Shown here: in pieces, positions 9,695 through 18,515 of the stretch
Numbering within the stretch: the first letter of the stretch is position 1
How the letters are laid out: the number at the start of each line of letters is the position of its first letter
Origin: Haloarcula pellucida
GTDB lineage: Archaea; Halobacteriota; Halobacteria; Halobacteriales; Haloarculaceae
DNA length: 64,000 nucleotides
Assembly: GCF_014647235.1 (NCBI RefSeq)
Contig: NZ_BMOU01000005.1
Location: 62,379-126,378 of the forward strand
Direction of reading: 5' to 3'
Position numbers and translations under genes: made by a program
Notes under the pieces: model-generated
What the model was told of the DNA's origin: nothing
Seen by the model: only the letters and a program-made list of their open reading frames with translations
The model's database searches: none

Positions 9695-9731
9695 GCATAC
9701 CGTTCTTGTGGGTCGGCCCCGACCCTCGGAT

Positions 9732-10241
9732 ATGCTTCGTCGACTTCGGGAGAACGGGCCGGTGGTGCTGGTGCCGCTGGCGTGGACGTTCGCCACCGCG
9801 GCCCATCTGGACCTGCTGACACTCCGGACCGTCCTCATCGCACACCTCGTCATGGACGCGATCATCGCCGCGTTCACCGGCCTCTCGTGGCGCGAGATGA
9901 CCGACGGCATCCTGCTGGCGTGGCGACGGGTCCTGCTGGTCGGCCTCGTCGTCACGCTCGTCGGGACCGCCGGCCTGCTGGCCGACCCGACGCTCGACCC
10001 GCTGTTGACGGCGACCGTCGTCGGGTGGATGCTCGTCCCCGCGGCCGGTCTCGCGTACACGGGCCTACACATCGACCGGCACCCGCGCGTCTACACCGTC
10101 GGCGCGGCCCTGAGCGCCGGGGGTGCCGTCGCGTACACCGCCGGCGTCCTCGCGCCGCTCTCGGCGTTCGTCCTCGCCGGACTCGCGCTGACGAACGTCG
10201 GACAGACGGCCGGTATCGCCGCCGCCGTCTACGACTACTGA
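9732..10241 (+). CDS. Hypothetical multi-span membrane protein
   Basis: This 169-residue protein is almost entirely hydrophobic, with about five predicted membrane spans and short charged turns, and ends IAAAVYDY. The start at 9732 follows the kinase stop by 37 bp; upstream in-frame sequence overlaps the kinase gene in another frame and is not protein-like. It may be co-transcribed with the kinase, but no family is recognised. Its 3' end overlaps the 3' end of the convergent oxidoreductase gene by 7 bp. Confidence 0.7.
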   Translation: MLRRLRENGPVVLVPLAWTFATAAHLDLLTLRTVLIAHLVMDAIIAAFTGLSWREMTDGILLAWRRVLLVGLVVTLVGTAGLLADPTLDPLLTATVVGWMLVPAAGLAYTGLHIDRHPRVYTVGAALSAGGAVAYTAGVLAPLSAFVLAGLALTNVGQTAGIAAAVYDY

Positions 10242-11260
10242 CCGCCGTCGCGCTCGGCGACCTGCACGAGTTGCTTCCCGATGTTCTCGCCCTCGAACAG
10301 GCCGAGGAAGGCGTCCGGGGCGTTCTCCAGTCCCTCGGTGACAGTCTCGCGGTAGGCGACGTCGCCCGCGCCGACCCAGCGCCCGAGCTGTTTGGCCGCC
10401 TGCTCGAATCGCGGCTGGAAGTCGCGTACGAGAAAGCCTTCGACGGTGGCTCGCGTCTGGATGAGTTGCCCGAGTTTCCGCGGTCCGGCGGGCGGTTCCT
10501 CGTCGTTGTACATCGAGATCTGCCCGCAGACGGCGACGGACGCGTCGACGTTCAGGCGCGTGAACACGGCGTCGGTTATCTCGCCGCCGACGTTGTCGAA
10601 GTAGGCGTCGACGCCGCCCGGCGCGGCCTCGTCGAGCGCCGCCCGGTAGTCGTCGGTCGTCTGGTAGTTGATGCAGGCGTCGAAGCCCAGTTCGTCCTCG
10701 ACGAACGCGATTTTCTCGTCGGAGCCAGCGAAGCCGACGACGCGGGCGCCCTGCAGTTTGGCGAGTTGGCCGGCGACCGACCCGACGGCGCCCGCCGCGC
10801 CGGTGACGACGAACGTCTCGCCAGCCGACGGCTGGGCCACCTCGCGCGTGCCGAAGTACGCGGTCAGGCCGGGCATCCCGAGGACACCCAGTCGCGTCGA
10901 GAGCGGGGCGACGTCGGGGTCGATCTGCGTCAGTTCCGTCCCCGGAGCGGTGGCGTAGTCGGCCCATTCGAGTTCCCCGGTGACCACGTCGCCGACTTCG
11001 AACCCCGCACCGTTCGATTCGACGACTTCGCCGACGACGGCCCCGCGGAGCGCGTCGCCCACGTCCCACGGCTCGGCGTACGACTCGCCTGCGCGCATCC
11101 GGTCACGCATATAGGGGTCGACAGAGAGATACAGCGTCCGGACGAGTGCCTCGCCCGGGCCGGGGTCCGGGACGGACTCCTCGGAGCGGTCGAAGGCGTC
11201 GTGAGTCGGTGTTCCCTCGGGTCTGTGCGCCAACCGATAGACGCGGTTCGTCGCTGGCAT
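10235..11260 (-). CDS. NADP-dependent oxidoreductase, MDR superfamily (CurA/leukotriene B4 dehydrogenase-like)
   Basis: This 341-residue medium-chain reductase would use NADPH to reduce enones or similar double bonds. Its Rossmann motif is GAAGAVGSVAGQLAK near residues 150-165, and SEDE-like GSDEKIAFV follows. PYMRDRM near 55 is the signature of the zinc-independent group that includes CurA and prostaglandin reductases. The C-terminal VAYRETVTEGLENAP stretch also fits. The start is MPATNRVY at 11260; the longer reading adds 18 residues of promoter-like sequence. Confidence 0.88.
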   Translation of the reverse strand: MPATNRVYRLAHRPEGTPTHDAFDRSEESVPDPGPGEALVRTLYLSVDPYMRDRMRAGESYAEPWDVGDALRGAVVGEVVESNGAGFEVGDVVTGELEWADYATAPGTELTQIDPDVAPLSTRLGVLGMPGLTAYFGTREVAQPSAGETFVVTGAAGAVGSVAGQLAKLQGARVVGFAGSDEKIAFVEDELGFDACINYQTTDDYRAALDEAAPGGVDAYFDNVGGEITDAVFTRLNVDASVAVCGQISMYNDEEPPAGPRKLGQLIQTRATVEGFLVRDFQPRFEQAAKQLGRWVGAGDVAYRETVTEGLENAPDAFLGLFEGENIGKQLVQVAERDGGQ

Positions 11261-11377
11261 CGCACGCCATACAGGGGGACACTGGAAGGGGGCTTCGAAA
11301 GGAGAAACAACCACCGGTTGAAAGTTTATTCGTCGTCAGGCACAGGACATAACCGATGTCGACCCCAAACCCGAGAC

Positions 11378-11719
11378 ATGGTCGACGACGACCTCGGTAC
11401 GGCGACGATAGTGTACGAAACGCCCGAGGACGGCACCGTCGAACGGGTCGTCCAGAACGAACACGTCGCGTACTTTCAGGACCACTGGATACTCAAGACC
11501 GACGAGGACGCCGACCGTGACGTCGTCCGGCGGATTCCGCGAGAGCGGGTCCACTACGTCGAGCGGTCGGTCGAGGAGTTCGAACAGGAGGTCGGCACCC
11601 TCCGGAATCAGGTGGAATCGTTCGCCGACGACGTGCGAAAGAAACTGCTGGGCAGCGACGACCAGTCCGAACGAGAGGCCCACCACATCGACGTCGAGAG
11701 CGACGAAGACGCGTCGTAG
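11378..11719 (+). CDS. Conserved haloarchaeal acidic protein, unknown function
   Basis: This 113-residue protein starts MVDDDLGTAT. It has a mixed alpha/beta first half containing YFQDHWILK and RIPRERVHYVER, and an acidic C-terminal helix (EEFEQEVGTLRNQVESF) that may form a coiled coil. Codon use matches the surrounding genes. The much longer reading frame upstream is antisense to the oxidoreductase and is not real. I do not recognise a function. Confidence 0.7.
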   Translation: MVDDDLGTATIVYETPEDGTVERVVQNEHVAYFQDHWILKTDEDADRDVVRRIPRERVHYVERSVEEFEQEVGTLRNQVESFADDVRKKLLGSDDQSEREAHHIDVESDEDAS

Positions 11720-11961
11720 CCGCTTTTCGTCACGCCACAGCCACGACCGTCACTCGGTGTGCTGACAGCTGAATCGACGACGCCGTTGCAATGGTGGAGA
11801 CCAGACTCGGGTGCGTATTACCGACGGCAAGCCCGGTTGCTAGATGGTTGGATTCGATCGTCTATCGGATGGATAAATTCGAGCGAGACGATTAAAACGA
11901 AATTAACGGGGACCACAACACCGCCGGACCCGGTGCGCGTGGCCCCCTCGTGCGACAGTAG

Positions 11962-12492
11962 TCAGGCGACGTCGCGTCGCTCGCTGAACGTCGCCGATCC
12001 GCCGTCCCAGTGAACGACTGTCTCGATCCGTATCTTGCCGTCGTTCTGCTTTATCTTCGCCCCACCGACGAACCCGACGTCGATGCGCTTGGTTTTGGTC
12101 GACGACTCGTCCGGGCCGAGCGTCCCCACGGACTCCTCGCCCTCCCAGACCGAACTGTCCCCCGTGTAGATGGTCGTCGTGACCGAAATGTTCTCACGCG
12201 GGTTTCCGCCGTTGTTCGTTATCTTGACCGTGACGTCCCGGCACGTATTGCCGCACTTCTCGATGTTCCGAACGTCGATGGTGAACGGTCGGACGTGGTT
12301 CTCGCTCGGCGTGGCCCCGTTCGGTGTCGCGGTGGGCTGGGTCTGAGTGTCGTCCCCACCACCGAACGGACTGAAGCCGACGGCGACGATACCACCGGTC
12401 GCGAGGAGGAGGGCACCGACGACGAGTCCGACTATGACCACCGTCGCACTAGCCCTACGTGACGTCTCCACTCCCAATTTCGAGTCTGCCAT
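11962..12492 (-). CDS. Membrane-anchored extracellular protein of unknown function
   Basis: The 176-residue protein starts MADSKLGVETSRR and has one transmembrane segment at about residues 18-42 (ending FSPFGGG). A Thr/Pro-rich linker follows and then a beta-rich domain with two cysteines in EKCGNTCRDV that may form a disulfide. The domain pattern (TVKITNNGGNPRENISVTT) resembles immunoglobulin-like or CARDB-type modules used outside the haloarchaeal membrane. The start at 12492 is preferred because upstream in-frame sequence is AT-rich promoter DNA. Confidence 0.75.
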   Translation of the reverse strand: MADSKLGVETSRRASATVVIVGLVVGALLLATGGIVAVGFSPFGGGDDTQTQPTATPNGATPSENHVRPFTIDVRNIEKCGNTCRDVTVKITNNGGNPRENISVTTTIYTGDSSVWEGEESVGTLGPDESSTKTKRIDVGFVGGAKIKQNDGKIRIETVVHWDGGSATFSERRDVA

Positions 12493-12687
12493 GTCGCCCC
12501 TTACTCCGTGGTATGGGTTGCTTATTTGCCGACTAATCGGCACCCGACGCGCGTTGTGACCGTATCGAAAACGCCTTCGAGAGCGTATCGAGGGCCCAAA
12601 AATAACCGACACGGTCGCGAAAACAGTGTGCTCGCTGTTAGCGAGAGAATCCCATGGAACTGGCCACACCGAGCGGCGACGGGTCGG

Positions 12688-13491
12688 TCACGCCCGTCTC
12701 GGACGCTCCCCCTCGTATGCATCGAACCACCCGTCGACGGTCTGTTTGAGCGCACCGGTGGTGCTCCCGAGGTTCAGTAGCTGGTAGCCGTCGGCCACCT
12801 TCTCGTTGACGTCGTCCATCCCGAAGCCGAGACCGCCAACCGGGATCCCCGCGTCGATGGCAGCCGCACGGACCCTCTCGACGGTCTCCTGTACGTCCGG
12901 GTGGTCGAGTTCGCCGGGGTGCCCGAGTGACACGGAGAGGTCAAGCGGCCCGACGAAGACGAACCCCAGTTCGGGGACGGCGAGTATCTCCGAGAGGTCG
13001 TCGACGGCGGCCTCGGTCTCGACGGTCGTTCCGACGAGCGTCTCCGCGTCTTCGGTGGCGGCGTAGTCATCGGCGAGCCCCCAGCGACGGGCCCGCGGCG
13101 CGCCCAGCCCCCGCTTCCCCGGCCCGCCGTCGTATCGGAACCGCGCCGATTCGACGGCTTCGCGGACCTCCGCAGCCGTCTCGACGCGCGGTAAGAAGAC
13201 GTTCCTGACGCCGAGGTCCAGCACCTTCCGGACCAGCGTCGGGTCCGTATCGGGCAACCGAACGAGGAGTTCGATACCCGTCCGTTCGGCCGCACGGAGC
13301 AGGTCCTCCATCGCGGCCGCGTCCCACGGATCCGGCCCGCCGTGTTCTAAGTCGAGCCAGACGAAATCGAGTCCGAGGTCGCCGCAGAACTCCACGAGCG
13401 TCGAGCTATACGTGTTGTCCAGCAGACCCAGCGCGGCGTCACCGCTCTCCAGCGTGTCGGCGAGGCCGTTCTGTGGTTGTGACGGAGCCAT
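12688..13491 (-). CDS. HpcH/HpaI-type aldolase (class II, pyruvate-type)
   Basis: This 267-residue TIM-barrel enzyme belongs to the HpcH/HpaI aldolase/citrate lyase family, which cleaves or forms 2-keto-3-deoxy acids with pyruvate and a divalent metal. Visible motifs are DFVWLDLEHG (metal-binding Glu, catalytic His), VRLPDTDPTLVRKVLDLG, NVFLPRVETAAE, and GFVFVGPLDLSVSLGH. The start MAPSQPQNG at 13491 is chosen because further upstream the frame is antisense to the integrase. It is the last backbone gene before the genomic island. The substrate cannot be fixed from sequence. Confidence 0.88.
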   Translation of the reverse strand: MAPSQPQNGLADTLESGDAALGLLDNTYSSTLVEFCGDLGLDFVWLDLEHGGPDPWDAAAMEDLLRAAERTGIELLVRLPDTDPTLVRKVLDLGVRNVFLPRVETAAEVREAVESARFRYDGGPGKRGLGAPRARRWGLADDYAATEDAETLVGTTVETEAAVDDLSEILAVPELGFVFVGPLDLSVSLGHPGELDHPDVQETVERVRAAAIDAGIPVGGLGFGMDDVNEKVADGYQLLNLGSTTGALKQTVDGWFDAYEGERPRRA

Positions 13492-13602
13492 ACACGATAG
13501 TGTCACCCAGACTCGATAAAGACCGGGTTCGCTGTGACACGCCCGGCGAGAGGCCGAGACTATCTGGGTCCACACACCGCACGAACTGCTCTCCGCTCGC
13601 GG

Positions 13603-13636
13603 AAACGGGGAGACAGCCCGGTCTTCAGTCGAGTAC
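13603..13636 (-). pseudogene. Decayed tRNA-Phe 3'-half fragment
   Basis: Read on the minus strand, this stretch matches the anticodon arm and variable region of the intact tRNA-Phe at 35462-35535. ACTCGACTGAAGA is identical, and the following CGxGCTGT and CCCCG segments are close. The T-arm and acceptor are degraded. It looks like an old attachment-site copy left by an earlier integration event at tRNA-Phe. Confidence 0.55.
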
Positions 13637-13671
13637 GGTAGCTTCTCGAATGAGGATCGAAGAAAACGGGT

Positions 13672-13683
13672 ATGCCGCCTCCC
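13672..13683. repeat. attL-like direct repeat of the tRNA-Phe 3' end
   Basis: atgccgcctccc is identical to 35461-35472, where it is the 3' acceptor end of tRNA-Phe. It sits 51 bp before the integrase start, the usual place for an att site. Confidence 0.6.
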
Positions 13684-13734
13684 AGACTGCGACCGACAGT
13701 TCATATCCTCATGCTTAGAAGCCCGTTGTAGACG

Positions 13735-15009
13735 ATGACCAACCCTGTCGAAAGAATCGACGCTCTCCGGGAGCGAATCAGCAGGTCTGAACGACTCTGC
13801 GAAGCCGACAAAGAAGCCCTCACGAGATTCTCCAAGGAGATGGAGTTCCTCGATGCGCGATACTCCGATAAACGCCACATCAAGCTTCTCCAGCACTGCA
13901 TCATCCTCGCTGGAGACTCCCAAAAATACGCCCCTGACGAACTTCCGGACGTGCGTCTCGTCGATACTTTCGACAGTGAAACCGCTGTCAAAGACGTCGG
14001 TCGCTGGATCAAGCGGAACTTCGACAACGAGGAGACGAAGCGAGATTACAGAGTCGCAGTTCGGATGTTTGGCGAACACGCTACCGAGGGGGAGGAAATA
14101 CCCGAGCCGATTCAGCGGCTCTCTGCTGGAACCCCGCGCAACTACAACCCGGTTCCCGACCCGGCAAAGATGCTCTGGTGGGAAGAGCACATCCAACCGA
14201 TGGTCGAGAACGCTCACCACTTTCGTGACAAGGCGGCCATCACTGTCGCGTGGGACTCCGGTGCACGAAGTGAAGAGTTCTGTAACCTCCGCGTCGGAGA
14301 CGTTTCCGACCACGAACACGGATTGAAGATATCGGTCGACGGGAAACGGGGGGAGCGGTCGATCCTCCTCATTCCCAGCGTCCCGTACCTCCGTCAGTGG
14401 CTCAATGTTCATCCGGCCTCGGACAACCCTGCTGCGCCTCTCTGGTGCAAGCTCAATTCGGCAGAAGAGGTCTCCTACCGGATGAAGCTCAAGATGCTGA
14501 AGAAGCCAGCCCGCCGAGCTGGTATCGACCACACGGACATCACGTTCCGACGTATGAGAAAGAGTAGTGCCTCCTATCTCGCTAATCAGAACGTCAACCA
14601 GGCCCATCTCGAAGACCATCACGGGTGGAAGCGTGGATCTGATATCGCCTCTCGGTACGTCACGGTCTTCGGAAAAGCAAATGATCGAGAGATTGCGCGT
14701 GCTCACGGAGCTGATGTCCAAGAAGAGGAACACGAGCGTCTCGCACCAGTTACCTGCCCGCGTTGCCGCAACGAGACCCCGCGAGAAGATTCGCTCTGTG
14801 TCTGGTGTGGTCAGGCAATGGAACAGGGAGCGGTCGAAGAACTGCACGCCGAGCAGCGAGAGACACGAACCGAACTGCTCCGTATCGCCCGCGAAGATCC
14901 GACCCTGCTCGACGACATCGAGCGGTTCGAACAGGTGATGGAGTTCGTCGATTCCAATCCCGGAATCGTACGGGAAGCTAGAGCGTTCGTCGACGCAACT
15001 ACTGACTGA
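13735..15009 (+). CDS. int: Tyrosine recombinase/integrase with C-terminal zinc ribbon
   Basis: This 424-residue protein would catalyse site-specific integration at the tRNA-Phe att site. Catalytic motifs are the first Arg in DSGARSEEFCNL (about 178-189), the box II region TFRRMRKSSASYL, and HHGWKRGSDIASRYVTVF with the likely Tyr nucleophile in SRYV. A zinc ribbon with CPRC and CVWC pairs follows at about 342-362, then a helical tail. The N-terminal 130 residues form the arm- and core-binding region. It appears intact. The gene points into the island, and its start is 51 bp from the att repeat. Confidence 0.9.
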   Translation: MTNPVERIDALRERISRSERLCEADKEALTRFSKEMEFLDARYSDKRHIKLLQHCIILAGDSQKYAPDELPDVRLVDTFDSETAVKDVGRWIKRNFDNEETKRDYRVAVRMFGEHATEGEEIPEPIQRLSAGTPRNYNPVPDPAKMLWWEEHIQPMVENAHHFRDKAAITVAWDSGARSEEFCNLRVGDVSDHEHGLKISVDGKRGERSILLIPSVPYLRQWLNVHPASDNPAAPLWCKLNSAEEVSYRMKLKMLKKPARRAGIDHTDITFRRMRKSSASYLANQNVNQAHLEDHHGWKRGSDIASRYVTVFGKANDREIARAHGADVQEEEHERLAPVTCPRCRNETPREDSLCVWCGQAMEQGAVEELHAEQRETRTELLRIAREDPTLLDDIERFEQVMEFVDSNPGIVREARAFVDATTD

Positions 15010-15020
15010 CTCAGCGACCA

Positions 15021-15221
15021 TCAAGCGACACCTCCGTCTTCGTCACGAGCTCGTGTCAGGTCATGTTCTAGATCATCAAGACAAGGCTCAGGCCCGTATT
15101 TGATGAGTGCTGAGAGAGCCAGCCCTCTGACGAACTTGTCGTCAGAGTGTTTCAGGATGCGAATGAGGGTTTCGTGGTTCTCGCGGACGAATTTTTCCGG
15201 ATCGCCGTCGTAACCCCGCAT
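15021..15221 (-). CDS. Small helical protein, unknown (66 aa)
   Basis: The protein MRGYDGDPEKFVRENHE... has two or three predicted helices, one reading DDKFVRGLALSALIKYG, which resembles a HEAT-like helical hairpin. Its ATG shares one base with the stop of the zinc-finger ORF upstream (TGATG), implying a two-gene operon. It converges on the integrase with an 11-bp gap, a position often held by excisionase or control genes, but there is no direct sequence support for that role. Confidence 0.55.
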   Translation of the reverse strand: MRGYDGDPEKFVRENHETLIRILKHSDDKFVRGLALSALIKYGPEPCLDDLEHDLTRARDEDGGVA

Positions 15222-15373
15222 CAGGCATCATCCTCCCGTATTGCTTTCGAGACGATGTCTGTGGGATCGTGCTTCTTTGCGATGTGGGCAGACGGGACTT
15301 TTTCTCGAAGGTCCTCTCCACAGAAAGGACACTTGACTAGTCGAACCCGGTGGTGCGCGCGATCCTCTATCAT
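15221..15373 (-). CDS. Small C2H2-type zinc-finger protein (50 aa)
   Basis: This ORF starts MIEDRAHHRV and contains CPFCGEDLREKVPSAHIAKKH, that is C-x2-C, about 12 residues, H-x4-H, a zinc-finger spacing seen in haloarchaeal mobile elements. Its stop overlaps the start of the 66-residue gene downstream. A DNA-binding regulator of the island is plausible but inferred only from the finger and the location. Confidence 0.55.
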   Translation of the reverse strand: MIEDRAHHRVRLVKCPFCGEDLREKVPSAHIAKKHDPTDIVSKAIREDDA

Positions 15374-16203
15374 CGCAGAACCCCCAGGATTCGATTAGTC
15401 GTTTGAGGGTTCGTCTGATTGTACTCAATTCGTCCAACTGGTTTGTGCGATTCTGCACGTTCGATGGCCAGCATTTACTTTTGATCGGAGTGTCGGCAGC
15501 GAAGCTGGGCAATCAGAAGGAGCCAAGAGAAACGCTTTATCGGTGTGGTACCTAGCGCTCATCCGGAGCCCCATTCTGGGTTGCTCCAAGCGGTACGATT
15601 CGATGTCTTGGGGAGTTGGCTAAGGGAACCTTGTCCCCACGACATCGTTTCATTCAACACATTACATCCTGGACCAGTCTGAACATGTAGCCATCACCTC
15701 GCGTGGGTCCGCAGTTAGGGATGTTAGATATATTATGATTACCTAAGAACCAAGGATATGGTTCAGATACTGTCTCGGAGGCACTGCTACAATATATTTC
15801 TAACTCTACCGAGGCTCGACTGGCACAATCAGTCAACTGAATTTTGTTTTCAGGAAGGGATCCCGGTCAGGGGGTAGGGAAAGGCCATGTAGCCGGATTA
15901 AATTGTGGCTGGTAGATACTTGAACTGTCGGTCATAGTAATGTGGAACACCCCGACCAAAATTGGTCGAGGTGAGCTACATGGACCAAAGCCCCCTAATC
16001 GGGACCCTGGCTGGGTGCTTTAATCTGCCACAAGGGCAGGCCCTAACCGCACCCGATACTAACTTACGTATTCTTATATATCAAGTGTCGGTTTTCCTCG
16101 TGATAGCAATCCCCCGATTGATACCCACACCAATCGGGACAGTCAGTATGCACCAACGGTCGACCGAGGGTTGATGATGGTGTCTGTTTTAGGACAAGTC
16201 ACA
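15374..16203. other. Long intergenic, AT-rich stretch with no convincing gene
   Basis: About 830 bp inside the island with several stop-rich frames and only short unconvincing ORFs. It includes an inverted repeat cccgattg (16113-16120) / caatcggg (16131-16138) about 65 bp before the next gene. It may be a degraded region or carry regulatory or origin sequences; no tRNA or known RNA was recognised. Confidence 0.6.
16128..16139. repeat. 12-bp inverted motif, left copy
   Basis: caccaatcggga here is the exact reverse complement of tcccgattggtg at 16961-16972. The two copies bracket the small-protein gene and the ribbon-helix-helix gene. The left copy is also half of a local hairpin. Confidence 0.45.
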
Positions 16204-16506
16204 ATGGCAATCCCGAGAGACCTGGAGCTGCGTATCAACGGTCACCTCCAGGAGATCCGCGACGAGAACAACCGGGTGATTGGCAGTCGCCAAGGGTTTC
16301 CTCCAGCAATCACCGGATACGAGAACACACTCAAAAGCGTTGCAGAGTGTGCAACAAAGGCTGAGGTGGATCACGTTGCTGAGGAAATCAAAATCACGAT
16401 TCGAGAAGAAAGCAAACGTCCACCAAACCGTAAGATCCGGCGTATAGCCCGATCGGTGGTTTCCCGTGCTGGCTATCCCGCGGATGACTTTCTCAATACA
16501 GCGTAG
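16204..16506 (+). CDS. Hypothetical protein of haloarchaeal mobile-element type (100 aa)
   Basis: The protein starts MAIPRDLELRINGHLQEI and is basic and helical, with a C-terminal RKIRRIARSVVSRAGYP segment. It converges on a ribbon-helix-helix gene, 20 bp away. The ATG at 16204 is preferred over the ATG at 16171, whose extension is low-quality. No function is recognised; nucleic-acid binding is possible from its charge. Confidence 0.6.
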   Translation: MAIPRDLELRINGHLQEIRDENNRVIGSRQGFPPAITGYENTLKSVAECATKAEVDHVAEEIKITIREESKRPPNRKIRRIARSVVSRAGYPADDFLNTA

Positions 16507-16526
16507 GTTTCAGGACCTCTCACAGA

Positions 16527-16790
16527 CTAGCGCCACCGGCTTTCGACCGAGGTTCGATATCGGAGACCGACCACCGACGTATTGAATTGCTGTATCGTGG
16601 TTGGATCCAGTTCCTGCCGAGCATCGTCAAGGTTCTCGTAGGACTCGATCAGATGTGTTAGGGCAGCGTCGATGACGACAGAGTTCGGTGGGTCGTCGGT
16701 TTCGCTGGCTGCAATGATGTCCTTGGCCCGGTCGAGAAGGTGGTGGCGCTCGTCGGTCAGTCGGATGGTCGTCCGCTTGGTCGATCCCAT
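16527..16790 (-). CDS. Ribbon-helix-helix (CopG/Arc-type) protein
   Basis: The 87-residue protein begins MGSTKRTTIRLTDERHHLLD, the classic beta-strand/helix start of a ribbon-helix-helix DNA-binding domain. A second helix (VVIDAALTHLIESYENL) completes the fold by residue 55. The tail is poorly conserved. It could regulate the methyltransferase genes or maintain the island; it lies 376 bp downstream of the first methyltransferase's stop on the same strand. Confidence 0.7.
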   Translation of the reverse strand: MGSTKRTTIRLTDERHHLLDRAKDIIAASETDDPPNSVVIDAALTHLIESYENLDDARQELDPTTIQQFNTSVVGLRYRTSVESRWR

Positions 16791-17166
16791 TATAATCTGA
16801 TGTATGCACCGGGGGGTCTAGAGCGTTATTCTCGGGTAATTGTCCGGGGGATTGGTGATAAAGGAGGGAATCGCAGAGCCGAGTCGCAAGGTCAGACCCG
16901 ACCAATCACGTCGAGATCTATGTACATCGCCGAATCGTTGGGTGCCGGAATGTGCATAGATCCCGATTGGTGAATACATCCAGCTTGAACCCCGGAGGGT
17001 CGTCGCTCATCAGCAATCAGTACCATTTTCCGCTGTAATGTATCCCTCTACAACGGAGTGAGTGATTTTGCTGTACGGCCCCAGCCAGGTCAGTATCGAA
17101 CCACTTCCCATTTTTTAATGCTTTCTGTACCACGAGAACCGTAGGAAAGCGATATGACACGACCGA
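16791..17166. other. Intergenic region containing the second 12-bp motif
   Basis: About 376 bp between the ribbon-helix-helix start and the stop of the methyltransferase. It contains tcccgattggtg at 16961-16972, the inverse of 16128-16139. No gene is supported. Confidence 0.5.
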
Positions 17167-18318
17167 TCATTCAGTGAAATCAACGACCGTCATTTGACGG
17201 AATCCATTGATGTGTCGCAGAATGCTTGCTCCGATAACCTCAGCGAGTTTTGGTGGGACAGCGTTCCCGATCCAGCGGCCGAGTCGCTGGAATCCCACAT
17301 CATCAATTTCTTCGCCGGGCAGGAACCGGTAGTCATCTGGGAACGTCTGGAGAATTGCGCCTTCACGAATACTTAAGGCCCGGTTCTGATCCGTATCGTA
17401 GTGCCCAAACCGGCCGCTCCCGTAGTTGTAGAACTGTGTCGTGATCGTCGGGCCCGGTCGGTCACCTCGAATCCGACTATATGGTGCTTTGTAACTCTTC
17501 CCGCTATCTTCTTTGTGACAATCTGCGACAAGATCTTCCCGACCTTTCTCTTTCCAGTCTGTCCAGTCACCTCCCGGCTCCGAGATTTCTATACGCTGTA
17601 AGTTCGTGTCGTTGAGGTCTCTCGCGGCGTGTAGCGGGTCATCTTCGTCCTGGCAACCAGCCTTAATGTTCGGTAGGTCGCCGATGAACTTTTCCACTGT
17701 AGGATTCGGATCAAGTTCAACGTCAGTTCGAGAAGGCGAGTCCAGTTCGATGGGACCCTCTAAGGAAGCTAAAGTTATCCATCGTTTGCGTTGTTGTGGA
17801 ATGCCGTAGTCAAGACACGCGACACGGCGGTTCTGAGAGTCGTTCACGTAGTAGCCAGCATCAGTGAAGATTTCGAGTAGTCGCTCATACTCTTCGTCGT
17901 TCCGGACCCCGTAGACGTTTTCCATCGCCACGATGTCCGGACGTACTTCCTCAACAATCTCCGCAAACGCAGTTATCAGCCCCGACTTTTCGTGATCTTC
18001 TTTCCCGTTGTTCAGGTTCGAGTATGGCTGGCACGGGGGGCCACCAGCGAGTACACGGACATCTGTCGAGTCTGAGTAGAGACTCTCGACCCACTCTGGC
18101 TCTTCTTGAGCCACCTTCGCGAGGTCTCGCTCGTAGAACACAGACTCATTATTGGCCTCGTAAGGAACTTCACAGCGAGGTTCGATGTCGGCTCCCGCGA
18201 CCACATCGACACCGGCTCGCTCCAAGCCGTGAGTGAACCCGCCGACGCCACAGAAGAGATCAACCGCCTGGATCGAGCGCTCCTCGTCAGTCATCAATCC
18301 CACCACCTTGACGACCAT
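17167..18318 (-). CDS. DNA (cytosine-5-)-methyltransferase A
   Basis: This enzyme (383 aa; 375 if started at the ATG at 18294) would transfer a methyl group from SAM to C5 of cytosine in DNA. All core motifs are present: VDLFCGVGGF (motif I, about 19-28), GGPPCQPYS with the nucleophile C96 (motif IV), MENV at 132-135 (motif VI), QQRKRW at 175-180 (motif VIII) and GNAVPP near the end (motif X). The target-recognition region between VIII and IX is about 100 residues. It shares the long KAPYSR...TITTQFYNYGSGR block with methyltransferase B, so the two are paralogs. No restriction endonuclease gene is adjacent. Confidence 0.95.
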   Translation of the reverse strand: MVVKVVGLMTDEERSIQAVDLFCGVGGFTHGLERAGVDVVAGADIEPRCEVPYEANNESVFYERDLAKVAQEEPEWVESLYSDSTDVRVLAGGPPCQPYSNLNNGKEDHEKSGLITAFAEIVEEVRPDIVAMENVYGVRNDEEYERLLEIFTDAGYYVNDSQNRRVACLDYGIPQQRKRWITLASLEGPIELDSPSRTDVELDPNPTVEKFIGDLPNIKAGCQDEDDPLHAARDLNDTNLQRIEISEPGGDWTDWKEKGREDLVADCHKEDSGKSYKAPYSRIRGDRPGPTITTQFYNYGSGRFGHYDTDQNRALSIREGAILQTFPDDYRFLPGEEIDDVGFQRLGRWIGNAVPPKLAEVIGASILRHINGFRQMTVVDFTE

Positions 18319-18515
18319 AGAAGATGGTGACAGGAGCAGGGTTGGACGAATGCGTGGCTTTCACTACTCGATCTTTGAAGATGCGTCGGAAATTCGTCAC
18401 GGTTGAGAGAGACGACTGGTGCACAATCGCTTCAACAGGTACCTTGTCGCCGTTTCTCTTGACGATTTCGGTCGGTTAGTGCCGAGGTGTGCTAAAAAAT
18501 ATCCTTACTCTGGTC

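Noticed and set aside
9782-11719. A 645-codon plus-strand frame
   Set aside because: Its first 530 codons are antisense to the MDR oxidoreductase; only the last 113 codons (from 11378) form a plausible gene.
13492-15024. N-terminal extension of the aldolase frame to 778 codons
   Set aside because: The extension is antisense to the integrase and crosses the island border; the aldolase fold is complete from 13491.
15962-16174. A 70-codon plus-strand ORF in the island
   Set aside because: No upstream promoter, weak codon bias and no family; it spans the inverted-repeat region, so it is probably chance.
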